A stretch of 64,000 nucleotides of DNA. Source: Actinacidiphila epipremni (GTDB lineage: Bacteria; Actinomycetota; Actinomycetes; Streptomycetales; Streptomycetaceae). Below are positions 50,859-60,563 of this stretch, in pieces; the stretch's first letter is position 1, and the number at the start of each line of letters is the position of its first letter. The position numbers and the translations under genes were made by a program. The notes under the pieces were generated by a model. It worked only from the letters and a program-made list of their open reading frames with translations. It made no database searches and was not told where the DNA came from. Location: assembly GCF_012034175.1 (NCBI RefSeq), contig NZ_JAATEJ010000004.1, positions 124,001 through 188,000 on the forward strand, read 5' to 3'.

Positions 50859-52034
50859 TCACGGCCCGGTCCTGGGGGGTACGGCCTGCGGCGGTGCGGC
50901 CCCGGGCGGTCCGGCTCCCGGCGGTGCGGCCCCAGGTGGCGCGGCTCCCGGCGCTGTACCCCCCGGCGGTGCGGCTCCCGGCGGAGATGTGCTCCCCGGC
51001 GCCGCCGCCCGCGGCGGGGCGGTGCTCTCCCGGACGACCAGCTCCGTGCCGAGGTCGATCCGCCGGGTCGGCACCTCCACCCCTGCCGCGAGGTCCAGCA
51101 GCATGCGGGTCGCGGTGCCGGCCATGTCGTGCAGCGGCTGGTGGACGGTGGTGAGCGCGGGCTCCATCCACGCGGCGACCGGCAGGTTGTCGTAGCCGAC
51201 GACGGACAGGTCGCCGGGCAGCCGCAGGCCCAGCTGCCGGGCGGCCCGCAGCACCCCCATGGCCTGCGCGTCGGACCCGGCGAAGACCGCGGTCGGCGGC
51301 TCGGGCAGTTGCAGCAGCTCCATGCCGTGCTCGTATCCGGCGTCGAGGTAGAAGTTGCCGTGCCGCACCAGGCCGGGGTCCATCGCGAGCCCCGCCTCGT
51401 CGTGCGCGGAGCTGAATCCGGCCACCCGGGCGCGGCTGCACAGCAGGTCCTCGGGCCCGGCGATCACCGCGATCCGGCGGTGCCCGAGCTCCAGCAGGTG
51501 CCGCGCGGCGATGAGCCCGCCGTTCCAGTTGTTGGAGCCGACGGTGGGCGTGGAGGCGGGCGTCGCGCTGTCGGTGTCGACGGCGACGAACGGCACCCGC
51601 TGGCGCAGCAGTTTCTCCTGCTGGGCGTCGGTGAGCCCGCACTGCACGAGCAGTACGCCGAGCGGCCGGCGGCCGACGATCAGGTCGAGCCAGGTGTCCT
51701 GCGGCCGGTGCCGGCCGCCGAGTTGGGTGAGCACCAGTTCGACTCCGGCGGCGGCGACCGCCGCTTCGACCCCGCGGATGATCTCCATCGCCCACGCCGA
51801 GTCGAACTCATGGAAGACCAGGTGCACTTGGCTGGTCGGCTCGATCGAGCGCCGGGCCCTGCGGCGGTAGCGGTGCCGTTCGAGGCTGGCCTCGACCCGC
51901 GCCCGGGTCTCGTGGGCGACGTCGGCCCGCCCGTTGAGGACCTTGGAGACCGTCGCGACCGAGACCCCCACCTCACGGGCGATGGTGGCGATCGTCGCGG
52001 CCCGCGGCCCGCCTTCTGGATCGGTACTGGTCAC
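50859..52034 (-). CDS. LacI-family repressor of the xylan-oligosaccharide locus
   Basis: A 391-residue regulator. The LacI HTH is at about 14-60 (ATIATIAREVGVSVATVSKV, LNGRADV), followed by a periplasmic-binding-like sensor domain (about 65-345: DLSVVGYDNLPVAAWMEPAL). The last 50 residues are a collagen-like Gly/Ala/Pro tail (GAAPPG repeats) encoded by 18-bp-period DNA, unusual for the family. The start is GTG 52034. It is divergent from the importer and flanked by two TCGAAANTTTCGA palindromes that should be its operators; a xylan-derived sugar is the likely inducer. Confidence 0.9.
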   Translation of the reverse strand: MTSTDPEGGPRAATIATIAREVGVSVATVSKVLNGRADVAHETRARVEASLERHRYRRRARRSIEPTSQVHLVFHEFDSAWAMEIIRGVEAAVAAAGVELVLTQLGGRHRPQDTWLDLIVGRRPLGVLLVQCGLTDAQQEKLLRQRVPFVAVDTDSATPASTPTVGSNNWNGGLIAARHLLELGHRRIAVIAGPEDLLCSRARVAGFSSAHDEAGLAMDPGLVRHGNFYLDAGYEHGMELLQLPEPPTAVFAGSDAQAMGVLRAARQLGLRLPGDLSVVGYDNLPVAAWMEPALTTVHQPLHDMAGTATRMLLDLAAGVEVPTRRIDLGTELVVRESTAPPRAAAPGSTSPPGAAPPGGTAPGAAPPGAAPPGAGPPGAAPPQAVPPRTGP

Positions 52035-52057
52035 GGAGGTGCCCTACGCTGCGAGGA

Positions 52058-52070
52058 TCGAAACTTTCGA
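52058..52070. promoter_or_regulatory. LacI-type operator, copy 1
   Basis: TCGAAACTTTCGA, a perfect palindrome around a central base, 23 bp upstream of the LacI start. It would allow autoregulation. Confidence 0.65.
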
Positions 52071-52169
52071 CATATCCACTGAAACAAGCTGCACCCACAG
52101 GGTGGGCAGAGGGCGAATATACGGCACGAGATGGGGTCAGGCCAGGCTCAAAACCTGTTGTCACGCCTA

Positions 52170-52199
52170 TTGACACCCGTTCTGCCACGTCCTTAGGCT
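52170..52199 (+). promoter_or_regulatory. sigma-70-type promoter of the importer operon
   Basis: TTGACA (52170-52175), an 18-bp spacer, and TAGGCT (52194-52199) form the best consensus promoter in the region and point toward the permease gene at 52350. The second LacI operator (52223-52235) lies just downstream of the expected start of transcription. The rest of the 315-bp gap 52035-52349 carries no gene. Confidence 0.6.
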
Positions 52200-52222
52200 G
52201 CCCGACACATTAAGCAAGAATT

Positions 52223-52235
52223 TCGAAAGTTTCGA
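52223..52235. promoter_or_regulatory. LacI-type operator, copy 2
   Basis: TCGAAAGTTTCGA, the same palindrome as copy 1 with a different central base. It lies 23-35 bp past the -10 element, where a bound repressor would block transcription. Confidence 0.7.
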
Positions 52236-52349
52236 CTCCGCCCGCTCTTTTCCTGCCGCCTCCTGGAGGTCGGTCCGGTTCCGGGACCAGCCGCACCAGC
52301 GCCAGCAACGTGGGCGTGCGTCGCCCATCCACCGCACGGAGGCCCGACG

Positions 52350-53357
52350 ATGAGCACGATCAGGACGGTGGATCCACCGCCCGGCGCGTCCGGCGCGGGC
52401 GGGCGGAAGTCCGCCCGGACCCGCCCGAGGAAACCCCGGGGCGCCACGGGCACGAAACGGACCTGGCGCCAGGCGCTGCGCCGCGACTGGCAGCTGTACT
52501 CCCTCGCGGTGCTGCCGCTGGTGTTCTTCGCGGTCTTCCGCTACCTGCCGATGATCGGCAACATCATCGCCTTCCGCCGCTACCACCCCGGCGGCAGCAT
52601 GTTCGGCGACGAATGGGTCGGCTGGCGCTACTTCAAGCTCTTCTGGCACGACCCGTCGTTCTGGCACGTCTTCACCAACACCCTGGTGATGGGCGTGCTG
52701 ACGCTGATCGTCTGCTTCCCGATGCCGATCGTGCTCGCGCTGCTGCTCAACGAGGTCCGCAGCCGCAAGTTCAAGCGGCTCGTGCAGTCCGTCTCGTACC
52801 TGCCGCACTTCCTGTCGACCGTCATCGTCGCCGGCGTCGTCATGCAGTTCCTCGCCGCCGACGGCCCGGTCAACCAGGCGCTGCACCACCTGGGCCACAA
52901 GGACATCCTGTTCATCCAGCAGCCCGGCTGGTTCCGCTCGATCTACGTCTCCTCGGAGCTGTGGCAGACGGTCGGCTGGGGCACCATCCTGTACCTCGCC
53001 GCGCTGACCACGATCGACGACAACCTCTACGAGGCCGCCCGGATCGACGGCGCCAACCGCTGGCGGCAGACCTGGCACGTCACGCTGCCCGGCATCCGCC
53101 CCACCATGGTCACCCTGCTGATCCTCAACATCGGCACGTTCATGGCCGTCGGCTTCGAGAAGATCCTGCTGCTGTACAACCCGCTGACGTACCCGACGGC
53201 GGACGTCGTCTCCACGTACCTGTACCGGATGGGCGTGGTCTCCAACAACTTCAGCTACGCCGCAGCGATCGGGCTGTTCGAGTCGCTCATCGGGCTGGTG
53301 CTGATCGTGTCGGCCAACCGGATTTCCCGTCGCACAGTGGGGACGAGCCTGTGGTGA
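52350..53357 (+). CDS. ABC sugar importer permease (LplB/YteP type)
   Basis: A 335-residue permease with a basic Pro/Gly-rich N-terminus (about 45 residues) and six predicted helices. The EAA loop is YEAARIDGANRWRQTWHVTL. LplB/YteP-type permeases import oligosaccharides in pectin and xylan loci. It is first in the operon behind a strong promoter and overlaps the next permease by 4 bp. Confidence 0.92.
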   Translation: MSTIRTVDPPPGASGAGGRKSARTRPRKPRGATGTKRTWRQALRRDWQLYSLAVLPLVFFAVFRYLPMIGNIIAFRRYHPGGSMFGDEWVGWRYFKLFWHDPSFWHVFTNTLVMGVLTLIVCFPMPIVLALLLNEVRSRKFKRLVQSVSYLPHFLSTVIVAGVVMQFLAADGPVNQALHHLGHKDILFIQQPGWFRSIYVSSELWQTVGWGTILYLAALTTIDDNLYEAARIDGANRWRQTWHVTLPGIRPTMVTLLILNIGTFMAVGFEKILLLYNPLTYPTADVVSTYLYRMGVVSNNFSYAAAIGLFESLIGLVLIVSANRISRRTVGTSLW

Positions 53358-54280
53358 CCCTGGACACCTCCGCCATCATCGACAAGACGCCGCCGCCGGC
53401 CGCGACCGGCATCCGCACCAGCCGCGGCTACCGGGTCTTCCAGGTCGTCAACACGGTGATCCTGCTGGGCGTCGTCGTCGTGACGCTCTACCCGATCGTC
53501 AACATCGTCGCCCGCTCCTTCAGCGGCGACGGCTACATCCGCTCCGGCAAGGTCAACCTCTGGCCGCGCGGCTTCAACCTCACGACCTACAAGGCCGTGA
53601 TGACCAACGCGATGTTCTGGACGGACTACCGCAACACGGTCGTCTACACCGTCGTCGCCACGGTCGTCGCCATGGTGCTGACCACCTGCTACGCGTACGT
53701 GCTGTCCAAGAAGGACCTGCGCGGGCGCGGGGTGCTGGTCGGTGTCGCGGTCTTCACGATGTTCTTCTCCGGCGGCCTGATCCCCAACTACGTGCTGGTC
53801 ACCACGCTCGGCCTGAAGAACAGCGTGTGGGCCATCGCGCTGCCCAACGCCATCAGCGTGTTCAACCTGCTGGTGATGAAGGCGTTCTTCGAGGGACTGC
53901 CGCAGGAGCTGGAGGAGGCCGCCGCGATCGACGGCCTGAGCACGTACGGCACCCTGTGGCGCGTGGTGCTGCCGCTGTCCAAGGCGGTGCTGGCCACCAT
54001 GGTCCTCTTCTACGCGGTCTCCTTCTGGAACTCGTGGTTCACCGCGTTCCTCTACATGGACCACTCCGACCTCATGCCGGTCACGGTCTACCTGCGCAAC
54101 CTGATCGCCGGGGCCACCAACGCCACCTCCGTCGGCTTCAGCGAGGCGGACGCGACCGCGGTCGGCGCGAACATCCAGGCCGTGACGATCGTGCTGACCA
54201 CCCTTCCGATCCTGGTCGTCTACCCCTTCGTCCAGCGCTACTTCGTCTCCGGAGTCACGCTCGGCGCCGTCAAGGGCTGA
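53354..54280 (+). CDS. ABC sugar importer permease (YtcP/LplC type)
   Basis: A 308-residue permease with six predicted helices and the EAA loop ELEEAAAIDGLSTYGTLWRV. It pairs with the LplB-type permease. The GTG 53354 start overlaps the previous stop codon (GTGA). No ATPase gene is present in this locus, so the pump probably uses a shared MsiK-type ATPase encoded elsewhere. Confidence 0.92.
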   Translation: MTLDTSAIIDKTPPPAATGIRTSRGYRVFQVVNTVILLGVVVVTLYPIVNIVARSFSGDGYIRSGKVNLWPRGFNLTTYKAVMTNAMFWTDYRNTVVYTVVATVVAMVLTTCYAYVLSKKDLRGRGVLVGVAVFTMFFSGGLIPNYVLVTTLGLKNSVWAIALPNAISVFNLLVMKAFFEGLPQELEEAAAIDGLSTYGTLWRVVLPLSKAVLATMVLFYAVSFWNSWFTAFLYMDHSDLMPVTVYLRNLIAGATNATSVGFSEADATAVGANIQAVTIVLTTLPILVVYPFVQRYFVSGVTLGAVKG

Positions 54281-54361
54281 CGGCCGGCCCTGCCCTGCCC
54301 ACCTCGCGCGCACATCCCTCCCACACCCGAACTCCCGCACCTGGCGGGAATGGAGTCCTCA

Positions 54362-56035
54362 ATGAACAACATCTCCCGGCGGTCGATGCTCCTCTCGCTG
54401 GGCGCCACGCTCGGCGCGGCCACCCTGGGCCTGACCGGCTGCAGCAGCGACGGCGGCGACGACAAGAAGGGCTCGGACCTGTCGAAGAACAGAGCCGACG
54501 CCATGGACAAGTTCGGCGTCGGCGACCAGTTCAAGGCGACCAGCCCGGTCACCTTCACCACACTGCTCAACGACAACCCCGGCTACCCGGAGAAGAGCAA
54601 CTGGCTGTTCTGGACGGAACTCGCCAAGCGCACCAACGTCACCCTCAAGCCGACCGTGGTGCCGCTGAGCGACTACGAGAACAAGCGCAGCGTCATCATC
54701 GGCGCCGGCGACGCCCCGTTCCTGATCCCCAAGACCTACCCGGGCCAGGAGGCGCCGTTCGTCGCGTCCGGCGCGATCCTCGCGGTCAGCGACTACGTGG
54801 ACCTGCTGCCCAACTACCGGGACAAGGTCGCCAAGTGGAACCTCCAGGGCGACGTCGACACCGTCCTGCAGGACGACGGCAAGTACTACGTCCTGCCGGG
54901 CCTGCACCAGGACGTGTGGATCGACTACACCTTCGCGATCCGCAGCGACATCCTCGACCAGCTCGGCCTGCAGATGCCCAAGACGCTGGACGACCTGCAC
55001 AACGCCCTCAAGGCGATGAAGGCCGCGCACCCCGACCGGTACCCGATGACCGACCGGTGGAGCCAGCCCACCCCGGGCGGCGCGATGCTGCAGACCTTCG
55101 GGCAGGCCTTCGGCGCCGGTTACGGCGGCGGCTGGGGCTACGCCAACGCCACGTACGACGGCGGGTCCGACAAGTTCGTGCTGACCGGCGCGATGGACCA
55201 GTACAAGGCGATGATCGACTACACCCGCACCCTGGTCGCCGAGAAGCTGCTCGACCCCGAGAGCTTCACCCAGAGCGACGACCAGGCCAACGCGAAGTTC
55301 ACCTCCGGCAAGTCCTTCGTCATCAGCACCAACGCCCAGGAGCTCGTCAACACCTACCGCCCCGGCCTGGCCAAGACCGACCCCAACGCCAAGGTCGTCA
55401 AGATGCCGGTGCCGGTCGGCCCGGCCGGCGAGGTCAAGGTGGGCCTGCGGCTGGAGAACGGCCTGATGATCTCCAAGAAGGCCCGCGACTCCAAGGACTT
55501 CGTCGCCCTGATGCAGTTCGTGGACTGGCTGTTCTACTCCGACGAGGGCCAGATCTTCGCCAAGTGGGGCGTGGAGAACGTCACGTACACCCGCGACGCG
55601 GCCGGCAACTTCAAGCTCACCAAGGACGTCGACTACGTCGGCCTGAACCCGACGGCGAGCAAGAAGCTCAACGCCGACTTCGGCTTCAGCAACGGCAACT
55701 TCGCCTACGGCGGCAGCACGCAGCTGCTGGAGTCCACCTTCTCCGAGGAGGAGAAGCAGTTCCAGGCGATCATGACCGCCCGCAAGACGCTGCCCGTGCC
55801 GCCGCCGCACCCGCTCAACGCCGACGAGCAGGAGCAGTTCGCGCTGTGGGAGGCGCCGCTGAAGGACTACGTCCAGCAGCAGACCCTCAAGTTCATCCTC
55901 GGCGAGCGGCCGATGAGCCAGTGGGACTCCTTCAAGAGCGAGCTCAAGGGCAAGAACGGCGACCAGTACCTGAGCCTGATCAACGGCGCGTACGACCGCT
56001 ACAAGAGCAAGAAGAACGGCTCCGACAAGAGCTGA
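54362..56035 (+). CDS. ABC sugar importer substrate-binding lipoprotein (LplA type)
   Basis: A 557-residue extracellular binding protein. The signal has a twin-Arg (ISRRSMLL) and a lipobox LGLTGC, so it is probably Tat-exported and lipid-anchored. It is long (about 530 mature residues), as usual for LplA/YtcQ-type oligosaccharide receptors. Typical motifs are LLNDNPGYPEKSNWLFWTEL and GKYYVLPGLHQDVWIDYTFA. ATG 54362 follows GGAG at about 54350. The likely ligand is an aldouronic or arabino-xylo-oligosaccharide, judging from neighbouring enzymes. Confidence 0.9.
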   Translation: MNNISRRSMLLSLGATLGAATLGLTGCSSDGGDDKKGSDLSKNRADAMDKFGVGDQFKATSPVTFTTLLNDNPGYPEKSNWLFWTELAKRTNVTLKPTVVPLSDYENKRSVIIGAGDAPFLIPKTYPGQEAPFVASGAILAVSDYVDLLPNYRDKVAKWNLQGDVDTVLQDDGKYYVLPGLHQDVWIDYTFAIRSDILDQLGLQMPKTLDDLHNALKAMKAAHPDRYPMTDRWSQPTPGGAMLQTFGQAFGAGYGGGWGYANATYDGGSDKFVLTGAMDQYKAMIDYTRTLVAEKLLDPESFTQSDDQANAKFTSGKSFVISTNAQELVNTYRPGLAKTDPNAKVVKMPVPVGPAGEVKVGLRLENGLMISKKARDSKDFVALMQFVDWLFYSDEGQIFAKWGVENVTYTRDAAGNFKLTKDVDYVGLNPTASKKLNADFGFSNGNFAYGGSTQLLESTFSEEEKQFQAIMTARKTLPVPPPHPLNADEQEQFALWEAPLKDYVQQQTLKFILGERPMSQWDSFKSELKGKNGDQYLSLINGAYDRYKSKKNGSDKS

Positions 56036-56120
56036 CGCGCACAACTCCCGGTATTCCCCTGGTATTCCCCCTCGAACCGGCCGGCACCGGCGCACGCACC
56101 ACCCACGAAGGACCACCACT

Positions 56121-57788
56121 GTGCGGATCTCAGTACCCGACCGGGCCACAGGCCGACTGACGGACGCGTGGCGCTTCTGCGTCGGGACCGGCCGGTTCGA
56201 CCTCGCGCTGCGGCGCGACTACCAGGACTCCCTCGCCCTGGTCCAGCAGGACATCGGCTTCCGGCACATCAGGGGCCACGGCCTGCTGAGCGACCAGACC
56301 GCCGTCCACCGCCCGTACGAGCACGGCGGCGAGCGGCACGTACGGCACTCGTTCACGTACGTCGACCAGGTCGTCGACGCCTATCTCGACCTCGGCATCC
56401 GGCCGTTCGTCGAACTCGGCTTCATGCCCTCCGGTCTCGCCTCCGGCGAGCGGACCGTCTTCTGGTGGCAGGGCAACGTCACCCCGCCGCGCGACAGCCG
56501 CGAATGGGCCGACCTCGTCCGCGGCACCGTGCGGCACCTGGTCGACCGCTACGGCCTCGACGAGGTGTCCGGCTGGCCCATCGAGGTGTGGAACGAGCCC
56601 AACCTGCCCGACTTCTGGGCCGGCGACCAGGACGCCTACCACCGGCTCTACGAGGTCACCGCCGCGGCCGTCAAGGACGTGGACGCCGGCCTCAAGGTCG
56701 GCGGGCCCGCCCTCGCACCCGGCTACCAGCCGCACTGGATGACCGGCTTCGCCGACTTCGCCGAGACCAGCGGCGCCCCCGTCGACTTCGTCAGCCGGCA
56801 CGCCTACACCACCGGGCCCGCCCAGCACGTCCCCTTCGGCGTCCACCAGACGCTCGGCCCCGCCTCGATGCTGCTGGCGCAGTTCGCCGCGCCCCGCGAG
56901 CAGCTGGCCGGCAGCAAGCTCGCCGGACTGCCGGTCCACATCACGGAGTTCAACTCCTCCTACCGGCCCGACAACCCGATCCACGACACCGCGCTGCACG
57001 CCGCCTACCTCGCGCCCGTGCTCGCCGCCGGCGGCGACCTCGTCGACTCCTTCTCCTACTGGACGTTCAGCGACATGTTCGAGGAAGCCGGCCCGCCCAC
57101 CGCCCTCTTCCACGGCGGCTTCGGCCTGCTCACCCACCGGCAGATCAAGAAGCCCACCTACCACCTCTACGCATTCATGGCCCGCATGGGCGACGCCGTC
57201 CTGGCCCGCGGCACCGACCACCTCGTCACCCGCCACCCCGACGGCCGCGTCACCGTACTGGCCTGGGCGCCCGTCGACCACACCGGCACCGGCGAGGTCG
57301 TCGCCGGCCACACCGTACGGCTGTCGGTCCCGGTCGGCGGCCCCGGCACCGCCACCGCCTACGCGCACCGGTCCTCCGTCTCGGAGGAGGCCGGCAACGC
57401 GTGGGCCGCGTGGGCGCAGATGGGCCGGCCCCACTCGCCCGACCGCCGGCAACTGGCCGCGTTGCGGGAGGCCGCAGAGCCTTCCCGCTTCCACCGCGCG
57501 CTGCCCGTTGCCGGCGGGAGGGTCGCCTGCGACCTCGTGCTGGACCGCCACGAGGTGACGCTGCTCGAACTCACCCCCGTCACCGACCACACGCCCGCGT
57601 GGTGGGACGACCGCCGGCTGCTCGGCCTGGAACCCGAGGAGCCCAGCGCGCCGGGCGCCGGCCTGGAACCCGCCGCGCCGGGCGCATCCACCGCACCCAC
57701 GGCGCCGGTCGCACCCTCAGCGCCCACGGCACCCACTGTATCCCCAGCACCCACCGCACCCGACGCTCCGGCAGGAGGCCCGGCATGA
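56121..57788 (+). CDS. GH39 beta-xylosidase
   Basis: A 555-residue intracellular GH39 enzyme. Acid/base Glu159 is in EVWNEPNLPDFW and nucleophile Glu276 in PVHITEFNSSY, matching positions 160 and 277 of the T. saccharolyticum XynB. It should remove xylose from the non-reducing ends of imported oligosaccharides. The last 55 residues are a Pro/Ala/Thr-rich tail. The start is GTG 56121. It overlaps the next gene by 4 bp. Confidence 0.92.
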   Translation: MRISVPDRATGRLTDAWRFCVGTGRFDLALRRDYQDSLALVQQDIGFRHIRGHGLLSDQTAVHRPYEHGGERHVRHSFTYVDQVVDAYLDLGIRPFVELGFMPSGLASGERTVFWWQGNVTPPRDSREWADLVRGTVRHLVDRYGLDEVSGWPIEVWNEPNLPDFWAGDQDAYHRLYEVTAAAVKDVDAGLKVGGPALAPGYQPHWMTGFADFAETSGAPVDFVSRHAYTTGPAQHVPFGVHQTLGPASMLLAQFAAPREQLAGSKLAGLPVHITEFNSSYRPDNPIHDTALHAAYLAPVLAAGGDLVDSFSYWTFSDMFEEAGPPTALFHGGFGLLTHRQIKKPTYHLYAFMARMGDAVLARGTDHLVTRHPDGRVTVLAWAPVDHTGTGEVVAGHTVRLSVPVGGPGTATAYAHRSSVSEEAGNAWAAWAQMGRPHSPDRRQLAALREAAEPSRFHRALPVAGGRVACDLVLDRHEVTLLELTPVTDHTPAWWDDRRLLGLEPEEPSAPGAGLEPAAPGASTAPTAPVAPSAPTAPTVSPAPTAPDAPAGGPA

Positions 57789-58474
57789 GCGCAGCGTCCG
57801 CAGCCCGCAGGGAGTTCGGCGAGGGGCCGCTGGCCCGCGCCGCCGCCCTCGTCTACAGCCTGCTCGTCATCGAGGTGCTGCTGCTGGTGGCGTGCGCCCC
57901 CGGCCTGCTGCTGCTCGGCCTGCTCGACCGGGACGCGAGCAACGTCCCGCTCGCCGCGCTGTGCGCCCTGCCCGCCGGGCCCGCCTGGTCCGCCGCCCTC
58001 TACGCCTGGCACCACCGCGGCCGTGACCTCGCCGAACTCCACCCGGCCCGCGGCTATGTGCGCGGCTACCGCACCGGTGCCGCCGACTCCCTCAAGGTGT
58101 GGGCGCCCTGGCTGGTCGGCATGGCGCTGATCGGCACCGTCCTCACCCACCGCGCCGCCGCCGGCATCCCCGCCTGGTGGGCCGGCCTGCTCGCCGTGCT
58201 CGCCGTCGTCTCCGCGCTGTGGGTGTCCAACGCCCTGGTCATCTCGGCGCTGTTCACCTTCCGCGGCGCCGACACCGCGCGCCTGGCCGGGTACTTCCTC
58301 GTCCGCGGCGTCAAGGCGACCGCCGGCAACCTGTGCCTGTTCGCCGCCGCGGTCGCCGTGACCGCGGCCGGCGCACAGGTGCTGCCGTTCCTGCTCGGCT
58401 CGGTGTGCGCCGCCGCCGTGCTGCTCAACAGCCGCCGGATGATCGCCGACATCCGCGAGGACTTCACCGCATGA
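57785..58474 (+). CDS. DUF624/YesL-type membrane protein
   Basis: A 229-residue protein with about five hydrophobic helices. It resembles DUF624 (YesL) proteins regularly found in LplB/YtcP-type oligosaccharide loci (WAPWLVGMALIGTVL, ISALFTFRGADTARLAGYFL). The role is unknown, perhaps in importer assembly or regulation. Its start and stop each overlap a neighbouring gene by 4 bp. Confidence 0.85.
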   Translation: MSAASAARREFGEGPLARAAALVYSLLVIEVLLLVACAPGLLLLGLLDRDASNVPLAALCALPAGPAWSAALYAWHHRGRDLAELHPARGYVRGYRTGAADSLKVWAPWLVGMALIGTVLTHRAAAGIPAWWAGLLAVLAVVSALWVSNALVISALFTFRGADTARLAGYFLVRGVKATAGNLCLFAAAVAVTAAGAQVLPFLLGSVCAAAVLLNSRRMIADIREDFTA

Positions 58475-60495
58475 CGCTGCCCGCCACCCCGCGCACGCCC
58501 TTCGGCGGCGACTACAACCCCGAGCAGTGGCCCGAGCAGGTGTGGAAGGACGACCACCGGCTCTTCGACGCCGCCCGCATCGACACCCTCACCGTCGGCG
58601 TCTTCACCTGGGCGCTCACCCAACCGGCCGAGGACACCTACGACTTCGGCATCCTGGACCGGATCGTCACCGAGGCGGAGGCCCACGGCCGCCGTATCGT
58701 GCTGGCCACCGGCACGGGCGCCCACCCCGCCTGGCTCGCCCGCGCCCACCCCGAGGTCACCCGCACCGACTTCGAGGGCCGCAAGCACCGCTACGGCCAG
58801 CGCCACAACTCCTGCCCCAACTCCCCGGTCTTCCGCCGCCTTTCGGCCGCGCTCGCCGGCCGCGTCGCCGAACGCTACGCGCACCGCCCGGCCGTCATCG
58901 CCTGGCACATCGGCAACGAATACGGCGGCGCCTGCTACTGCGACCTGTGCGCGGCCGGCTTCCGCACCTGGCTGCGGGAGAAGTACGGCACCCTGGCCGC
59001 CCTCAACTCCGCCTGGTACACGACCTTCTGGTCGCACACCTTCCACGACTGGGACGAGATCGAACCGCCGTCCGCGCTCACCGAGCACTGGCGCGGCCCC
59101 GACCACACCGCCTTCCAGGGCATCACCCTGGACTACCTGCGCTTCATGTCCGACGCGATGCTCCGCAACTTCCGCGACGAGAAGGCCGCGATCCGCCGGC
59201 ACAGCCCCGACACCCCCGTCACCACCAACTTCATGGGCATGTACCGCCCGATCGACTACCACCGCTGGGCCCCGCACCTGGACTTCGCCTCCTGGGACGC
59301 CTACCCGCCCGAGGACGCCCACCCCTCCTGGGCCGCCCTCAGCCACGACCTGATGCGTGGCCTCAAGGCCGGCCGGCCGTTCTGGCTCATGGAGCAGGCC
59401 CCCACCACCACCGCGTGCCGCGACGTCAACCCGGTCAAGCGCCCCGGCGTCATGCGGCTGCACAGCTGGCAGGCCGTCGCGCACGGCGCCGACGCCGTCC
59501 TCTACTTCCAGATGCGCGCCTCCCGCGGCGCCAGCGAGAAGCTCTTCGGCGCCGTCATCAACCACGCCGGCCGCGACGACACCCGGGTCTTCCGCGAAGT
59601 CGCCGCGCTCGGCGCGGAGTTGGAGCGCTTCGGCCCGGTGGCGCTGGGCGCACGTACCCCCGCGCGGGTCGCGCTGCTCTTCGACTGGGACAGTTGGTGG
59701 GCCCTGGAGATCTCCGACGGCCCCTCCCGCCTGGTGCGCTACCAGCATGTCGTGCTCGGCTACTACCGCGCCCTGTGGGAGGCGGGCGTCGACATCGACG
59801 TCGTCCCCGTCACCGCCGACCTCACCGGTTACGACGTCGTCGTGGCCCCGGCGTTGCACATGGTCAAGGGCGACCTCGCGCAGCGCCTCGAAGCGGTCGC
59901 CCGGCGCGGCGGATCGGTGCTCGCCACGTACCTCTCGGCCCGGGTCGACGAGGACGACAACGCGTTCCTCGCCGACGTGCCCGGCCCGCTGGGGCGCCTG
60001 ATGGGCATCCGGATCGACGAATGGGACGCCCGGGAGGCCGACTTCGGCAACCCCGTTCACCTGGCCGGCGGTCAACTCGAAACGGCCGCCCGCCTTGTCT
60101 TCGAGATCATCACCCCGCAAGGAGCCGACGTCCTCGGCACCTACCAGGCCGACTTCTACGCGGGCACCCCCGCCGTCACCCGCAACGCCTTCGGCGCGGG
60201 CCACGGCTGGTACGTCGGCACCGACCTGGACCAGGACGGCATCGACTGGACCGTCCGCCAGGTCCTCGACACCCACGGCCTGGCCGGCCGGCACCGCGAC
60301 CAGCCGCTGCTGGAGTCCGCCGCCCGGGTCGCCCCCGACGGCACCCGGCTGCTCTTCCTGCTCAACCACGCCGCCGACCCGCTCACCGTCCCGGCCACGA
60401 CCGGCGGCACCGACCTACTCACCGGCGAGACCTTCACCACCGGGGAGCCGATCACCCTCGACGGCCGCGGGGTGCGGGTGCTGCGCGAGAACTGA
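58471..60495 (+). CDS. GH42 beta-galactosidase / alpha-L-arabinopyranosidase
   Basis: A 674-residue GH42 enzyme. The N-terminus GGDYNPEQWPEQVWKDD is typical. The acid/base is Glu150 in WHIGNEYGG, the nucleophile Glu308 in FWLMEQAP. Zinc-binding Cys115, 155, 157 and 160 are kept. It is expected to remove beta-galactosyl or alpha-L-arabinopyranosyl side groups from xylan-derived oligosaccharides in the cytosol. No signal peptide is visible. The start overlaps the DUF624 gene by 4 bp. Confidence 0.92.
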   Translation: MTLPATPRTPFGGDYNPEQWPEQVWKDDHRLFDAARIDTLTVGVFTWALTQPAEDTYDFGILDRIVTEAEAHGRRIVLATGTGAHPAWLARAHPEVTRTDFEGRKHRYGQRHNSCPNSPVFRRLSAALAGRVAERYAHRPAVIAWHIGNEYGGACYCDLCAAGFRTWLREKYGTLAALNSAWYTTFWSHTFHDWDEIEPPSALTEHWRGPDHTAFQGITLDYLRFMSDAMLRNFRDEKAAIRRHSPDTPVTTNFMGMYRPIDYHRWAPHLDFASWDAYPPEDAHPSWAALSHDLMRGLKAGRPFWLMEQAPTTTACRDVNPVKRPGVMRLHSWQAVAHGADAVLYFQMRASRGASEKLFGAVINHAGRDDTRVFREVAALGAELERFGPVALGARTPARVALLFDWDSWWALEISDGPSRLVRYQHVVLGYYRALWEAGVDIDVVPVTADLTGYDVVVAPALHMVKGDLAQRLEAVARRGGSVLATYLSARVDEDDNAFLADVPGPLGRLMGIRIDEWDAREADFGNPVHLAGGQLETAARLVFEIITPQGADVLGTYQADFYAGTPAVTRNAFGAGHGWYVGTDLDQDGIDWTVRQVLDTHGLAGRHRDQPLLESAARVAPDGTRLLFLLNHAADPLTVPATTGGTDLLTGETFTTGEPITLDGRGVRVLREN

Positions 60496-60515
60496 CCGCC
60501 GCACCCCCGGCCTTG

Positions 60516-60548
60516 GACGCCGCCGCCCCGCAACGGGACGGCGGCGTC
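60516..60548. terminator. strong bidirectional terminator
   Basis: Arms GACGCCGCCGCCCCG (60516-60530) and CGGGACGGCGGCGTC (60534-60548) pair at 14 of 15 positions around a 3-nt loop, between the convergent GH42 and GH67 genes. Confidence 0.85.
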
Positions 60549-60563
60549 GCCGACTTCACGGCG

